Source: an uncultured Bacteroidales bacterium (lineage in GTDB: Bacteria > Bacteroidota > Bacteroidia > Bacteroidales > UBA932). From it: a stretch of 19,140 nt of DNA. Where the stretch lies: contig CAKUPC010000037.1 in NCBI GenBank assembly GCA_934675095.1, positions 1 to 19,140 of the forward strand. Reading direction: 5' to 3'. The notes under the pieces are model-generated. The model did not search any database and was not told where the DNA came from. It worked only from the letters and a program-made list of their open reading frames with translations. Positions 8,258 to 15,699 of the stretch are shown piece after piece. Numbering within the stretch: the stretch's first letter is position 1; the number at the start of each line of letters is the position of its first letter. A program made the position numbers and the translations under genes.

Positions 8258-9294
8258 TTCTCGATTTCCATTACAAGTTCTTCCCTGTCCATCCTTATCG
8301 CGAAGTCCGGGTCCTCCGTCCCGCTCCTGCGCAGGCGCACTTTCAGACTGTAGCTGTCGTTGGAGCGTATTCCGCCGTCCCCGAGTCCGTTGATGCTTAT
8401 CGGCCAGTACCATCTGTGCCCCTTGACGCATCCCTCTATCACGAGTCTTGTGAACGGCTGCCCGAATGCTTCCACGCTGCCGAGGTTCGGGTAGCAGTAA
8501 AGCTCCAAGTCAAGCTGCCTTACATCCATTCCCACGTTCCCCTCTATCTCCCTGCACAGTATCTCCCGCGAACGGAACTTGACGGCATCGGACTCGTCCC
8601 AGCCGCCGTTGTTTATAAAACGGCTTCCTGGCCGTCCTTCTCCGGTGACGCTGCAGTCGGCATTCACGTTTGTCAGGTAGGCCCTTGCATCCGTCAGTTT
8701 CTCGAACTGGTAGGCCGTGCCGCGGAAATCGCAGCTGAGTTCCTGCAGGCATATTCTCGCCATCAGTGGACTGAGCATGACGGAGAAGCTTTCCCCGGCC
8801 TCAAAATCCGCCTTCCCCACAAGTACGGGGCTGGAGACATCTTCCGTTTCGAGTTCAAAGCATAGCCCGGAAAGCGACTGCATTGTGAGAATCTTCTCCC
8901 ATTGCAGGCTGCCTTCCGGAGCGTTGCAGATTACGACGGCCGTCTTCTTCCCTTCTCCCGAGGACACCTGCATCTCTTCCAGGCTCCCGTCGAAATGCGT
9001 GAACGAGTCGAGCCGCCCGAATTTGTCGGCATTATATATGAGCACATCGCAGCTTCGTCTCCCGAGCCCGTCCCCGCCTTTCATCATGAGCCTGACGGAA
9101 CTTCTGCTGTTTTCCGCCTCCATGTTTTTCTCGTATGCCGGCGCGACGACCTTTGAGCATGAAAAGAAATGGGCCGGCAGGCAAGCAATAGACAGAAATG
9201 CCAGAAAAGGATAGACGATCCTGTGAGGGTGGCAAACCGAAGACCGGCCCTGGTTGCAGAAAATTGGTTGTATGTACTCGTTGTATGCGTTCAT
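8221..9294 (-). CDS. FimB/Mfa2-like fimbrial anchor lipoprotein (357 aa)
   Basis: This is the first gene of the surface operon. I chose the ATG at 9292-9294 because the predicted -7 box at 9328-9335 puts the transcript start near 9321, so the in-frame ATG at 9358-9360 would lie outside the mRNA. The N-terminus has a hydrophobic segment (YPFLAFLSIACLPAHFF) ending in SC at Cys46, an unusual lipobox. The body follows Mfa2/FimB anchor proteins: SCDVLIYNADKFGRLDSFTHF, TAVVICNAPEG, LVGKADFEAG, LSPLMARICLQEL, then YLTNVNADCSV in the second half. It ends in strands SYSLKVRLRRSG and ENYVVAF. Known FimB/Mfa2 proteins anchor type V fimbriae to the outer membrane and limit their length; that role is inferred here. 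The family call is reasonable but was made by eye. Its end overlaps the next gene by 37 nt. Confidence 0.7.
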   Translation of the reverse strand: MNAYNEYIQPIFCNQGRSSVCHPHRIVYPFLAFLSIACLPAHFFSCSKVVAPAYEKNMEAENSRSSVRLMMKGGDGLGRRSCDVLIYNADKFGRLDSFTHFDGSLEEMQVSSGEGKKTAVVICNAPEGSLQWEKILTMQSLSGLCFELETEDVSSPVLVGKADFEAGESFSVMLSPLMARICLQELSCDFRGTAYQFEKLTDARAYLTNVNADCSVTGEGRPGSRFINNGGWDESDAVKFRSREILCREIEGNVGMDVRQLDLELYCYPNLGSVEAFGQPFTRLVIEGCVKGHRWYWPISINGLGDGGIRSNDSYSLKVRLRRSGTEDPDFAIRMDREELVMEIEKWNEKENYVVAF

Positions 9295-9327
9295 CTTTTC
9301 CGTCACATTTGTTTGATTTGACGGCTG

Positions 9328-9335
9328 CAAATCTA
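9328..9335 (-). promoter_or_regulatory. Bacteroidetes-type -7 element for the surface (fimbrial) operon
   Basis: On the minus strand it reads TAGATTTG, a perfect TAnnTTTG match, about 33 nt upstream of the ATG at 9294. A consensus -33 TTTG is not present at the expected distance. Several long A-tracts (T-tracts on the plus strand, 9384-9428) lie upstream and may act as an UP-like or curved element. Confidence 0.5.
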
Positions 9336-9477
9336 TGGCAGACTTTTCGGACGATTGCACGAATCGAAAAAAGAAACATGAAGTTTTTTCTTTTTTTTGA
9401 AATCCATAAATTTTTTTTGAGGTTTTTTAGATTTCTTACAATCAAAAACAGCCGTTCAATCCGCGGCGGTTATTTCT

Positions 9478-9503
9478 TTTGACGGAAATAAAATGTAACT
9501 TTG
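9478..9503 (+). promoter_or_regulatory. Promoter for the DUF47 gene (Bacteroidetes type)
   Basis: TAACTTTG at 9496-9503 matches the -7 consensus TAnnTTTG. A TTTG at 9478-9481 could be the -33 element, though the spacing is a few bases short of usual. The predicted transcript start is near 9510, about 14 nt before the ATG at 9524. This supports that start over the in-frame ATG at 9479, which would be upstream of the transcript. Confidence 0.5.
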
Positions 9504-9523
9504 GGCGTTACAATGATAGGGAT

Positions 9524-10174
9524 ATGATTTTTTTCAGACGAATCTTTGCAAAGAAGAGGAAGTATATGCCTCTTTTCATGAAGCAGGCCGAATACATCAA
9601 GGCGGCCTCATCCATTCTCGTGCGCATGATGCAGACCACCGACAAGGACGAGTGGTTCAACTGCGAGAACATGATAAAGACTTACGAGGTGCAGGCGGAC
9701 GCGCTACTCACCGAGATATACGAGGACCTTTACGGACAGCTCATTGTCCCGGTAAGCAGAACCGACCTACAGACAGTGGCGATGTCGGTGGATGATTTCA
9801 TAGACAAGATAAACGCCGCAGCCAAGTCCATTCTCCTCTATTTCCCTAAGCGGATTGACTCTCAGATTGAGGATATGGCGACTTTCATAATGTCGAGCGC
9901 AGATGCTCTCGGGGACATGATTCAGTATCTGAGCAGCTTCAAGGACAACTTTTCACAGATAATCAGCCAGTGCGACAGGATTACTGAACTGGAGCACGCC
10001 GCGGACGAAACCTATGAGGAATATGTCGGCTACATCTTCCAGCATGAGACTGACCCGATTGAACTCATGAAATATAAGAATATCGCCGAGGCCCTTGAGG
10101 AGACTTCCGACACGGCGAAGCGCATTTCGGACAACATCCGCATGGTTCTTCTCAAATATATGGAAAAGCACTGA
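9524..10174 (+). CDS. DUF47 / PhoU-like protein, phosphate-transport accessory family
   Basis: A protein of 216 residues, all-helical, starting MIFFRRIFAKKRKYMPLF. Family features are visible: the ADALLTEIYEDLYGQL helix, PVSRTDLQTVAMSVDDFIDK (the typical arginine-aspartate and D-D-x-x-D turn), ELEHAADETYEEYV, and KNIAEALEETSDTAKRISDNI with the acidic metal-binding pattern. DUF47 proteins resemble PhoU. They are usually encoded beside PiT low-affinity phosphate transporters, which they are thought to regulate from the cytoplasm. Here no transporter follows; the next gene, 56 nt downstream on the same strand, is a glycosyltransferase. The start was chosen from the -7 box at 9496-9503 and a purine-rich GATAGGGAT just before the ATG. 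The length is normal for the family (about 210-220). Family assignment is firm; the partner is unknown. Confidence 0.85.
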   Translation: MIFFRRIFAKKRKYMPLFMKQAEYIKAASSILVRMMQTTDKDEWFNCENMIKTYEVQADALLTEIYEDLYGQLIVPVSRTDLQTVAMSVDDFIDKINAAAKSILLYFPKRIDSQIEDMATFIMSSADALGDMIQYLSSFKDNFSQIISQCDRITELEHAADETYEEYVGYIFQHETDPIELMKYKNIAEALEETSDTAKRISDNIRMVLLKYMEKH

Positions 10175-10230
10175 GGTGATTCCGCTTTCGGGCAGACCGT
10201 CTTTGAATTAAAACGAAAACTTGCTGGCTT

Positions 10231-11073
10231 ATGAGTAATGCAAAACGGATTTGTGCGCTCACAATGGTTCGCAATGATGATTTCTACCTCGAAAAATGGG
10301 TGGACTACTATGGCCGTGAACTTGGGCGGGAAAATCTTTTTGTGCTTTTCGACGGAACCGACCAGCCTGTTCCGGATTTCTGCGAGGGTGTGAATGCTGA
10401 AATGTACGAGAGGCGTCAGGGCAGTGTCGTTGAGGGCGACAAGAGGCGCATAGATATTCTCGGGACGAAGGCTGCTGAACTGTTGAGGAAATATGATATT
10501 GTCATAGGCACGGATGCGGATGAATATATTGTCGCAGATCCGAAAACCGGCCTTTCGCTTGTCGAGTATCTTTCTGCGGCAAAGATTTCCCCTTGCCTTT
10601 CTCCGCTTGGGATAGACCTCGGACAGAAACTCGGGGAGGAAGGTGACATCGACGGGACAAGGCCGTTTCTGACACAAAGAAAATATGGGATTCTCGGCAC
10701 AAGATACACGAAGGCGTCGATAATCTCGGCTCCGGTCCGATGGGGCAGGGGATTCCATCGTGTCAAGGGACATAATTTCCATATCGCCAAGGATTTGTAT
10801 CTGTTTCACTGCGGCTATTTTGACATGACCCGTATTCAGGCACGCTTCGCCGACAGGGACCGTCTGGCAGACGGCTGGGAGCGGCATCTTAAAAAGCGTT
10901 CCCGCACTATCCGTGTCATAACTGACAGTCAGACCCGTGGCTTCGACAAATGGACCGGCATAGCCCGCCGCATCCAGACTTTTGTCCGCCCGCCGTATGC
11001 ATGGAACAAGCCGGCGATGTTCAATATCGACATCGTAGTCCGCATCCCCGACCGCTTCAGCAAAATGATATAA
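10231..11073 (+). CDS. Glycosyltransferase, family 2-like (GT-A fold)
   Basis: A protein of 280 residues starting MSNAKRICALTMVRNDDFYLE. The opening follows the Glyco_tranf_2_4-type pattern: a hydrophobic strand, M-V-R-N-D/E, F-x-L-x-x-W-V-x-Y-Y. It is followed by LFVLFDGTDQ and the DADEYI motif at 95-100, a DxD site that would bind the metal and nucleotide sugar. The later part has conserved aromatic and histidine positions (GRGFHRVKGHNFH, LFHCGYFDM), as in this family. No membrane segment or signal peptide is visible, so it should act in the cytoplasm on a lipid-linked or cell-surface glycan precursor; donor and acceptor cannot be told. It is 56 nt downstream of the DUF47 gene with no terminator between, so they are probably co-transcribed. 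It ends at a strong hairpin terminator. No surrounding polysaccharide cluster is visible. Confidence 0.8.
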   Translation: MSNAKRICALTMVRNDDFYLEKWVDYYGRELGRENLFVLFDGTDQPVPDFCEGVNAEMYERRQGSVVEGDKRRIDILGTKAAELLRKYDIVIGTDADEYIVADPKTGLSLVEYLSAAKISPCLSPLGIDLGQKLGEEGDIDGTRPFLTQRKYGILGTRYTKASIISAPVRWGRGFHRVKGHNFHIAKDLYLFHCGYFDMTRIQARFADRDRLADGWERHLKKRSRTIRVITDSQTRGFDKWTGIARRIQTFVRPPYAWNKPAMFNIDIVVRIPDRFSKMI

Positions 11074-11110
11074 AAATAAGAGGTTGCCGATTGGCAACCT
11101 CTTATCTTTT
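11072..11110. terminator. Bidirectional rho-independent terminator
   Basis: Perfect 13-bp stem: ATAAGAGGTTGCC at 11076-11088, loop GATT at 11089-11092, complement at 11093-11105. A-run AAAAA precedes it (11072-11076) and TTTT follows (11107-11110), so it can work in both directions. It separates the convergent glycosyltransferase (+) and nqrF (-). Confidence 0.85.
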
Positions 11111-12395
11111 ATGCACCAAAATTGTCGTAGAGAATGTTCTCCGGCGGTACTCCGAGCGAGTCAAGCAGCTTGTTCACGCAGCTGACCATCATAGGCGGAC
11201 CGCACATGAAGTACTTGATGTCCTCCGGAGCCTCGTGGTCCTTGAGGTAGGTCTCGTACATCACGTTGTGGACGAATCCTGCCACATACTTCACGCCTGC
11301 CGCGTCTGCCGCCGGATCCGGACGGTCAAGGGCGAGGTGGAAGTGGAAGTTCGGGAACTCCTTCTCAATCTGCGCGAAGTCATCGAGATAGAATGCCTCG
11401 ACGAGCGCACGCGCCCCGTAGAAGAAGTGAACCTCCTTCTTGGTCTTGAGAGTCTTGAAGAGCTCCATGATGTGGCTGCGGAGAGGTGCCATTCCGGCGC
11501 CGCCGCCGACAAAGATATACTCCTGTGAGTCAGGGTCGTTCTTAGGAAGAAGGAACTCTCCGTAAGGACCGCTGATGATAACCTTGTCACCCGGCTTGCG
11601 CGTGAACACGTAGGATGAGCCGATACCAGGATTGACCGGAAGAAGCTTCGGACCCAGCTCACGCGGAACGCTCCTGTCGAAAGGAGGCGTAGCGATACGC
11701 ACGTTGAGCTTTATGATGCCCTTCTCACCCGGATAAGAGGCCATTGAGTATGCGCGGACGGTCGGCGTAGGGTTGGAAGCATGGAGGTTGAAGAACCCGT
11801 ACTTCTCCCAGTCTGCCTTGTATTCGTCCGAAACTGCGATGTCCTTGAAATCCAGCTCGTAGGCCGGGATGTCAATCTGGATGTACTCGCCGCTCTTGAA
11901 CTCAAGATGCTCTCCCTCAGGAAGCTTCACGGTGAATTCCTTGATGAAGGTTGCGACGTTGTCGTTGCTGATGACCTCGCACTCGAGCTTCTTGACTGAA
12001 AGCGCAGAGTCAGGGATGACAATCTTCATGTCTTCCTTGATCTTAACCTGACAGCCGAGCCTCCAGTGGTCGTTAATCTGCTTGCGGTTGAAGAAGCCCA
12101 CCTCGGTAGGGAGAATTGTTCCGCCGCCCTCAAGAACACGGCACTTGCACTGTCCGCAGTTGCCCTTTCCGCCGCAGGCTGACGGGAGGAAAATCTTCTC
12201 GCCGGCGAGTGTGTGGAGCAGGTCGCTGCCCGGAGTTACATTGACTTCCTTCTTACCGTCGTTGATGCTGATCTTGACGGTTCCTTTCGGAGTCAGCCAT
12301 GTCTTGATGATGAGGAGGAGAGCCACGAGGATGAGCGTCACGACGGTGAACACCGCCATGGCCCCGAGAATTGTATTTATCATTTCATTTCCCAT
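11109..12395 (-). CDS. nqrF: Na+-translocating NADH:quinone reductase subunit F
   Basis: The NADH-oxidising entry subunit of Na+-NQR, 428 residues, anchored to the inner membrane with its catalytic part in the cytoplasm. There is one N-terminal transmembrane helix at about 8-31. A 2Fe-2S ferredoxin domain follows with Cys74, Cys80, Cys83 and Cys115 (SACGGKGNCGQC then LGC). The ferredoxin-reductase part has the FAD motif RAYSMAS near 213-219, GPYGEF, and the NADH-binding GGGAGMAPLRS near 296-306, with YFMCGPPMM and the aromatic DNF near the C-terminus. The start is set by a strong SD: GGAGGAAA at 12401-12408 on the minus strand, 5 nt before the ATG. It is the last gene of the operon, 15 nt after nqrE, and its stop abuts the terminator. 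NqrA is present and the gene order is nqrABCDEF, so this is NQR rather than Rnf. Confidence 0.97.
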   Translation of the reverse strand: MGNEMINTILGAMAVFTVVTLILVALLLIIKTWLTPKGTVKISINDGKKEVNVTPGSDLLHTLAGEKIFLPSACGGKGNCGQCKCRVLEGGGTILPTEVGFFNRKQINDHWRLGCQVKIKEDMKIVIPDSALSVKKLECEVISNDNVATFIKEFTVKLPEGEHLEFKSGEYIQIDIPAYELDFKDIAVSDEYKADWEKYGFFNLHASNPTPTVRAYSMASYPGEKGIIKLNVRIATPPFDRSVPRELGPKLLPVNPGIGSSYVFTRKPGDKVIISGPYGEFLLPKNDPDSQEYIFVGGGAGMAPLRSHIMELFKTLKTKKEVHFFYGARALVEAFYLDDFAQIEKEFPNFHFHLALDRPDPAADAAGVKYVAGFVHNVMYETYLKDHEAPEDIKYFMCGPPMMVSCVNKLLDSLGVPPENILYDNFGA

Positions 12396-12400
12396 ATACC

Positions 12401-12408
12401 TTTCCTCC
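12401..12408 (-). promoter_or_regulatory. Strong Shine-Dalgarno of nqrF
   Basis: GGAGGAAA on the minus strand, 5 nt before the nqrF ATG. It is notable because most genes in this window lack a clear SD, as is usual in Bacteroidetes. It fixes the start at 12395 rather than the second in-frame ATG 12 nt later. Confidence 0.7.
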
Positions 12409-12410
12409 GA

Positions 12411-13007
12411 TTAAAGTTGAATTCCCATAAATGTCATGAACGCCATACCCATCAGACCCACTGTGATGAATGTGATTCCGAGCCCTTTCAGAGGTGCAGG
12501 GACATTCGAGTATGACATCTTCTCACGGATGGCCGCAAGGGTGACGATTGCGAGGAACCAGCCGAAGCCGGAGCCGAGCGCATATGTCGTCGCCTCGCCG
12601 AGGTTCGCGAAATCCTTCTCCTGCATGAAGAGGGAGCCTCCGAGAATCGCGCAGTTCACCGCGATGAGCGGGAGGAAGATTCCAAGCTGCGAGTAGAGGG
12701 CAGGGGCGAACTTCTCGACCACCATCTCGACTATCTGCACGATTGCCGCAATCACCGCGATGAACACGATGAAGCTCAGGAAGCTCAGGTCAACGCCCTG
12801 AATGAGCGCGTCTGGCGCGAGCACGTATTTGTTGAGAAGGTAGTTTATCGGAAGCGTGATAAGTTGCACGAAGATAACAGCGGCACCCAGTCCGGAAGCT
12901 GTCTTCACGTTCTTTGATACTGCCAGGTATGAACACATGCCGAGGAAGTATGCAAAAATCATATTGTCAACGAAGACTGACTTTACGAATAAGCTTATAT
13001 ATTCCAT
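12411..13007 (-). CDS. nqrE: Na+-translocating NADH:quinone reductase subunit E
   Basis: An integral membrane subunit of 198 residues with about six hydrophobic helices (for example LVKSVF to YLAV, and [19 protein letters not shown]). Cys25 in the GMCSYLAV segment and Cys119 in AVNCAILGG are the two conserved half-helix cysteines. Together with the matching pair in NqrD they hold the intramembrane iron-sulfur centre that passes electrons between NqrF and NqrC. Length and hydrophobicity match the family. The gene starts 18 nt after the nqrD stop, with no evident SD, and ends 15 nt before nqrF. NqrE is homologous to NqrD and to RnfA; the complete neighbouring nqr set decides the identity. Confidence 0.96.
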   Translation of the reverse strand: MEYISLFVKSVFVDNMIFAYFLGMCSYLAVSKNVKTASGLGAAVIFVQLITLPINYLLNKYVLAPDALIQGVDLSFLSFIVFIAVIAAIVQIVEMVVEKFAPALYSQLGIFLPLIAVNCAILGGSLFMQEKDFANLGEATTYALGSGFGWFLAIVTLAAIREKMSYSNVPAPLKGLGITFITVGLMGMAFMTFMGIQL

Positions 13008-13025
13008 AATTAACTGAGTTTGTCG

Positions 13026-13649
13026 TTATTTCTCCTGAAGATCCTTCTGAATCGAGCGCTGTACCCAGACGATGCATCCGAGGAGGATGAGGGCCATAGG
13101 CGGCAGGATTATGAGACCGTTGTTCATGTAGCCGGCATTGTAGAATGCCTCGGGGATGATTCTGAAGCCGAAGAGCGTGCCGCTTCCGAGAAGTTCGCGG
13201 AAAAATGCCACGATGATGAGAATCATACCGTAGCCGGCTCCGTTGGCGAGACCGTCAAGGAGTGACGGAATCGGCTTGTTTCCGAGCGCGAATGCCTCGA
13301 TGCGGCCCATGACGATACAGTTCGTGATGATGAGTCCTACATAGACGGACAGCGTCTTGCTGATGCTGTAGGCGTATGCCTTGAGCACCTGATCGACCAG
13401 AATCACCATGAGGGACACGACCACGAGCTGGACGATGATTCGGATTCGGTTAGGAATCGACTTCCTCATCATTGACACCACGAAGCTGGAAAGTCCGGTC
13501 ACGATGGTCACTGAAAGCGCCATCACGAGCGCTCCCTTGAGCTGAACGGTCACTGCAAGCGAAGAGCAGATACCGAGCACGAGGACAGTGACGGGATTAC
13601 CCTTGAAGATAGGGTTGAGCAATGTTTCCTTCAAATTAAAATCTTTCAT
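13026..13649 (-). CDS. nqrD: Na+-translocating NADH:quinone reductase subunit D
   Basis: A six-helix inner-membrane subunit of 207 residues. The conserved cysteines are Cys28 in LGICSSLAV and Cys111 in ITNCIVMGR; with the NqrE pair they ligate the intramembrane Fe-S centre. N-I-x-N-P-type ends and the FFRELLGSGTLFG stretch also fit the NqrD/RnfE family. The gene begins only 3 nt after the nqrC stop. A GGAGGAAT Shine-Dalgarno lies within the last codons of nqrC, so translation of the two is probably coupled. It ends with a charged cytoplasmic tail (IQKDLQEK). All features are as expected; nothing looks disrupted. Confidence 0.96.
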   Translation of the reverse strand: MKDFNLKETLLNPIFKGNPVTVLVLGICSSLAVTVQLKGALVMALSVTIVTGLSSFVVSMMRKSIPNRIRIIVQLVVVSLMVILVDQVLKAYAYSISKTLSVYVGLIITNCIVMGRIEAFALGNKPIPSLLDGLANGAGYGMILIIVAFFRELLGSGTLFGFRIIPEAFYNAGYMNNGLIILPPMALILLGCIVWVQRSIQKDLQEK

Positions 13650-13652
13650 AAC

Positions 13653-14504
13653 CTATTCCTCCGCTTTTACATCCTCGGCAGCAGCCTCTGTTGTTGCCTC
13701 GTCGTTCGTTTCAGTTTCGGCAGCGGCGGCTTTCTTGGCCGCGATGCCGTTGAGATAAGGAAGATAGTACTTCACCCAAGTGTTGATTGTCGTGCCGACG
13801 GCCCTTGAGGTGATTGTCGCTCCGGAGATTGCATCCACACCGTGAATGTCGCCGTGAGCTCCGCCCTTGACGACGTCGAAATGACCCTCGTCAGTGAGCT
13901 TGTGCCCCTTGAACTGGCTGTAGAACGGCTCCTCGGCAATCTTTGCGCCCAGACCCGGAGTCTCGCTCTTGTGGTCGAAGATGGCTCCGTCGAAAGTGCG
14001 GCCGTCCTCGTCGAACGCGAGATAGCCCCAGACCGGTCCCCAGAGACCCGCGCCATAGCACGGGATGACCGTGACAGTCTTTCCGGTGATGTCAAAGATA
14101 TAGACGGGAAGCCTGAGTTCCTTTGCGGAGTCGGCGTTTCCGGCCTCAACCTTCTTGATGATGTCGTTCTGCTTCTTCAGATCTGAGGTGGAGGCGACCT
14201 GAATTGCCTTGAGGTCATCCTTCCCGAGATTCATGGACTCGCCGACCTTGTTGCCGTCGCAGTCGATGTAGTAGGCGTCGACTGCCTTGTCCCGGTAGGT
14301 CGCGAGGATGTCCGTGTCCTCGGTGATTGAGAAGTTGTCGTCGGCCTGAGCCGCCGCTGTGAGCACCTTGGTGATGGTCTCAAGCTTCACGTTCTCGTTC
14401 TGCTTGTCCTTGAGGCCTTCCGCCGCGAAAGCGAGAATCGCCGCCACCACAACCACGAGAACGGTTGAATATATAACTGTATATACGTTGCTGTTAGTAT
14501 TCAT
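13653..14504 (-). CDS. nqrC: Na+-translocating NADH:quinone reductase subunit C (covalent FMN)
   Basis: A protein of 283 residues with one N-terminal transmembrane helix (about 8-28) and a periplasmic FMN-binding domain. The flavinylation motif is DAISGATITS at about 224-233; Thr230 would carry FMN through a phosphoester bond made by the transferase ApbE, which is not encoded in this window. Other family features include VIPCYGAGLWGPVWGYLAFD and SETPGLGAKI. The last ~26 residues form an alanine/glutamate/threonine-rich acidic tail (from about 258), longer than I expect for the family and probably dispensable for catalysis. The gene follows nqrB after 12 nt and precedes nqrD by 3 nt. Confidence 0.96.
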   Translation of the reverse strand: MNTNSNVYTVIYSTVLVVVVAAILAFAAEGLKDKQNENVKLETITKVLTAAAQADDNFSITEDTDILATYRDKAVDAYYIDCDGNKVGESMNLGKDDLKAIQVASTSDLKKQNDIIKKVEAGNADSAKELRLPVYIFDITGKTVTVIPCYGAGLWGPVWGYLAFDEDGRTFDGAIFDHKSETPGLGAKIAEEPFYSQFKGHKLTDEGHFDVVKGGAHGDIHGVDAISGATITSRAVGTTINTWVKYYLPYLNGIAAKKAAAAETETNDEATTEAAAEDVKAEE

Positions 14505-14516
14505 ATTATATAGGTA

Positions 14517-15689
14517 TTAAGCGATTTTTACTTTCTTGTTATGCCTCTTGATTGAGCACTCTATCACGCAGTGGTCGATGAGCGGAGCGAACGTGTTCAT
14601 CAGAAGTATCGCGAGCATCATTCCCTCTGCATATCCAGGGTTCCAGAGCCTTACCGTGACCGCGAGAGCTCCGACGAGGAATCCGTAGATCCACTTGCCG
14701 CACTCTGTCTGCGCCGAAGTCACAGGGTCAGTCGCCATGAAGACTGAACCGAAGAGGAAGCCGCCCATGACGAGCTGGTAGTAGCCCGGAAGGTCAGTCG
14801 CGCCGCAGGCATAGCCGAGGTATCCGATTGCGAGTCCGCCGGCTATTGAAGACACCATAATCTTCCATGATGCGACTCCAGTGAAGACGAGGATGAGAGC
14901 TCCGAGGAGGATTGCTATCACGGATGTCTCGCCGACTGAACCCGGGATGTTTCCGATGAACATGTTGAGGAGCGTGTAGCCGTGTTCCGCAAGGCCTTCT
15001 GCGGATGCGTTCGCGAGCGGAGTGGCGCCGGAGAAACCGTCAACCAGACCGTTGCCCGCGCACCATGCGTTGTTGCCCGCTCCGAGACCGCCCACCCATA
15101 CGGTGTCGCCTGACATCTTGCTCGGGTATGAGAAGAAGAGGAACGCGCGCGCGAGGAGCGCAGGGTTCCAGATGTTCATTCCGGTGCCTCCGAAGACCTC
15201 CTTGCCGAAGATGACCGCGAACGCCACTGCAAGCGCTAGCATCCAGAGCGGAACATCTACAGGCACGATGAGCGGAATTATCATTCCGGAAACGAGATAG
15301 CCCTCGTTCACCTCATGCCCGCGAAGCTGCGCGGAGGTGAACTCTATCGCGAGACCGACGATGTAGGACACGAGGTAGAGCGGAAGAATCTTCACGATGC
15401 CATATCCGACCATCGGCCAGAAGCCCCAGTTAAGGCCGTATGCCACAGAGTGCTGGTAGCCCGTGTTCCAGATTCCGAAGAGGAGCGCAGGAACGAGGGA
15501 GAGCACCGCTATTATCATCACTCTCTTGAGATCGACGCAGTCCCTGATGTGCGAGCCCTTGCGGGTCACGGTGTTCGGGACGAAGAGGAATGTCTCGAAT
15601 GCGTCGAACGTCGAATGAAGGAATCCAAGCTTTCCACCTTTCTCAAAGGTAGGCTTGATTTTGTCAACATATTTTCTTAATGCGTTCAT
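14517..15689 (-). CDS. nqrB: Na+-translocating NADH:quinone reductase subunit B (covalent FMN)
   Basis: The main membrane subunit, 390 residues with about ten hydrophobic helices. It forms part of the Na+ path and the quinone site. The flavinylation motif is DGFSGATPL, with SGAT at 220-223 and Thr223 as the FMN-carrying residue. The conserved KEVFGGTGMNIWNPAL stretch at about 163-178 and the N-terminal RKGSHIRDCVDLKR loop also fit NqrB/RnfD, with NqrB-type length. An AAGGAAAG SD-like sequence lies before the ATG. It starts 10 nt after the nqrA stop. Confidence 0.97.
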   Translation of the reverse strand: MNALRKYVDKIKPTFEKGGKLGFLHSTFDAFETFLFVPNTVTRKGSHIRDCVDLKRVMIIAVLSLVPALLFGIWNTGYQHSVAYGLNWGFWPMVGYGIVKILPLYLVSYIVGLAIEFTSAQLRGHEVNEGYLVSGMIIPLIVPVDVPLWMLALAVAFAVIFGKEVFGGTGMNIWNPALLARAFLFFSYPSKMSGDTVWVGGLGAGNNAWCAGNGLVDGFSGATPLANASAEGLAEHGYTLLNMFIGNIPGSVGETSVIAILLGALILVFTGVASWKIMVSSIAGGLAIGYLGYACGATDLPGYYQLVMGGFLFGSVFMATDPVTSAQTECGKWIYGFLVGALAVTVRLWNPGYAEGMMLAILLMNTFAPLIDHCVIECSIKRHNKKVKIA

Positions 15690-15699
15690 AATCTTTCCT

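Larger units (their letters stand above)
9295..9523. promoter_or_regulatory. Divergent regulatory region between surface operon and DUF47 gene
   Basis: A 229-nt gene-free region, strongly AT-rich in its middle. It holds the minus-strand -7 box at 9328-9335, T-tracts of 6, 8, 8 and 6 nt at 9384-9389, 9391-9398, 9411-9418 and 9423-9428, an exact direct repeat of TTTTTTTTGA (9391-9400 and 9411-9420), and the plus-strand promoter at 9478-9503. An imperfect inverted repeat (11 of 13) at 9315-9327 and 9449-9461 brackets the fimbrial -7 box. It is weak enough to be chance. Confidence 0.5.

Noticed and set aside
10030..11097. A long open frame (355 codons) on the minus strand across the DUF47 and glycosyltransferase genes
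   Set aside because: It lies antisense to two well-supported genes, has no recognisable motif, and runs through the terminator hairpin. It is a by-product of codon bias.
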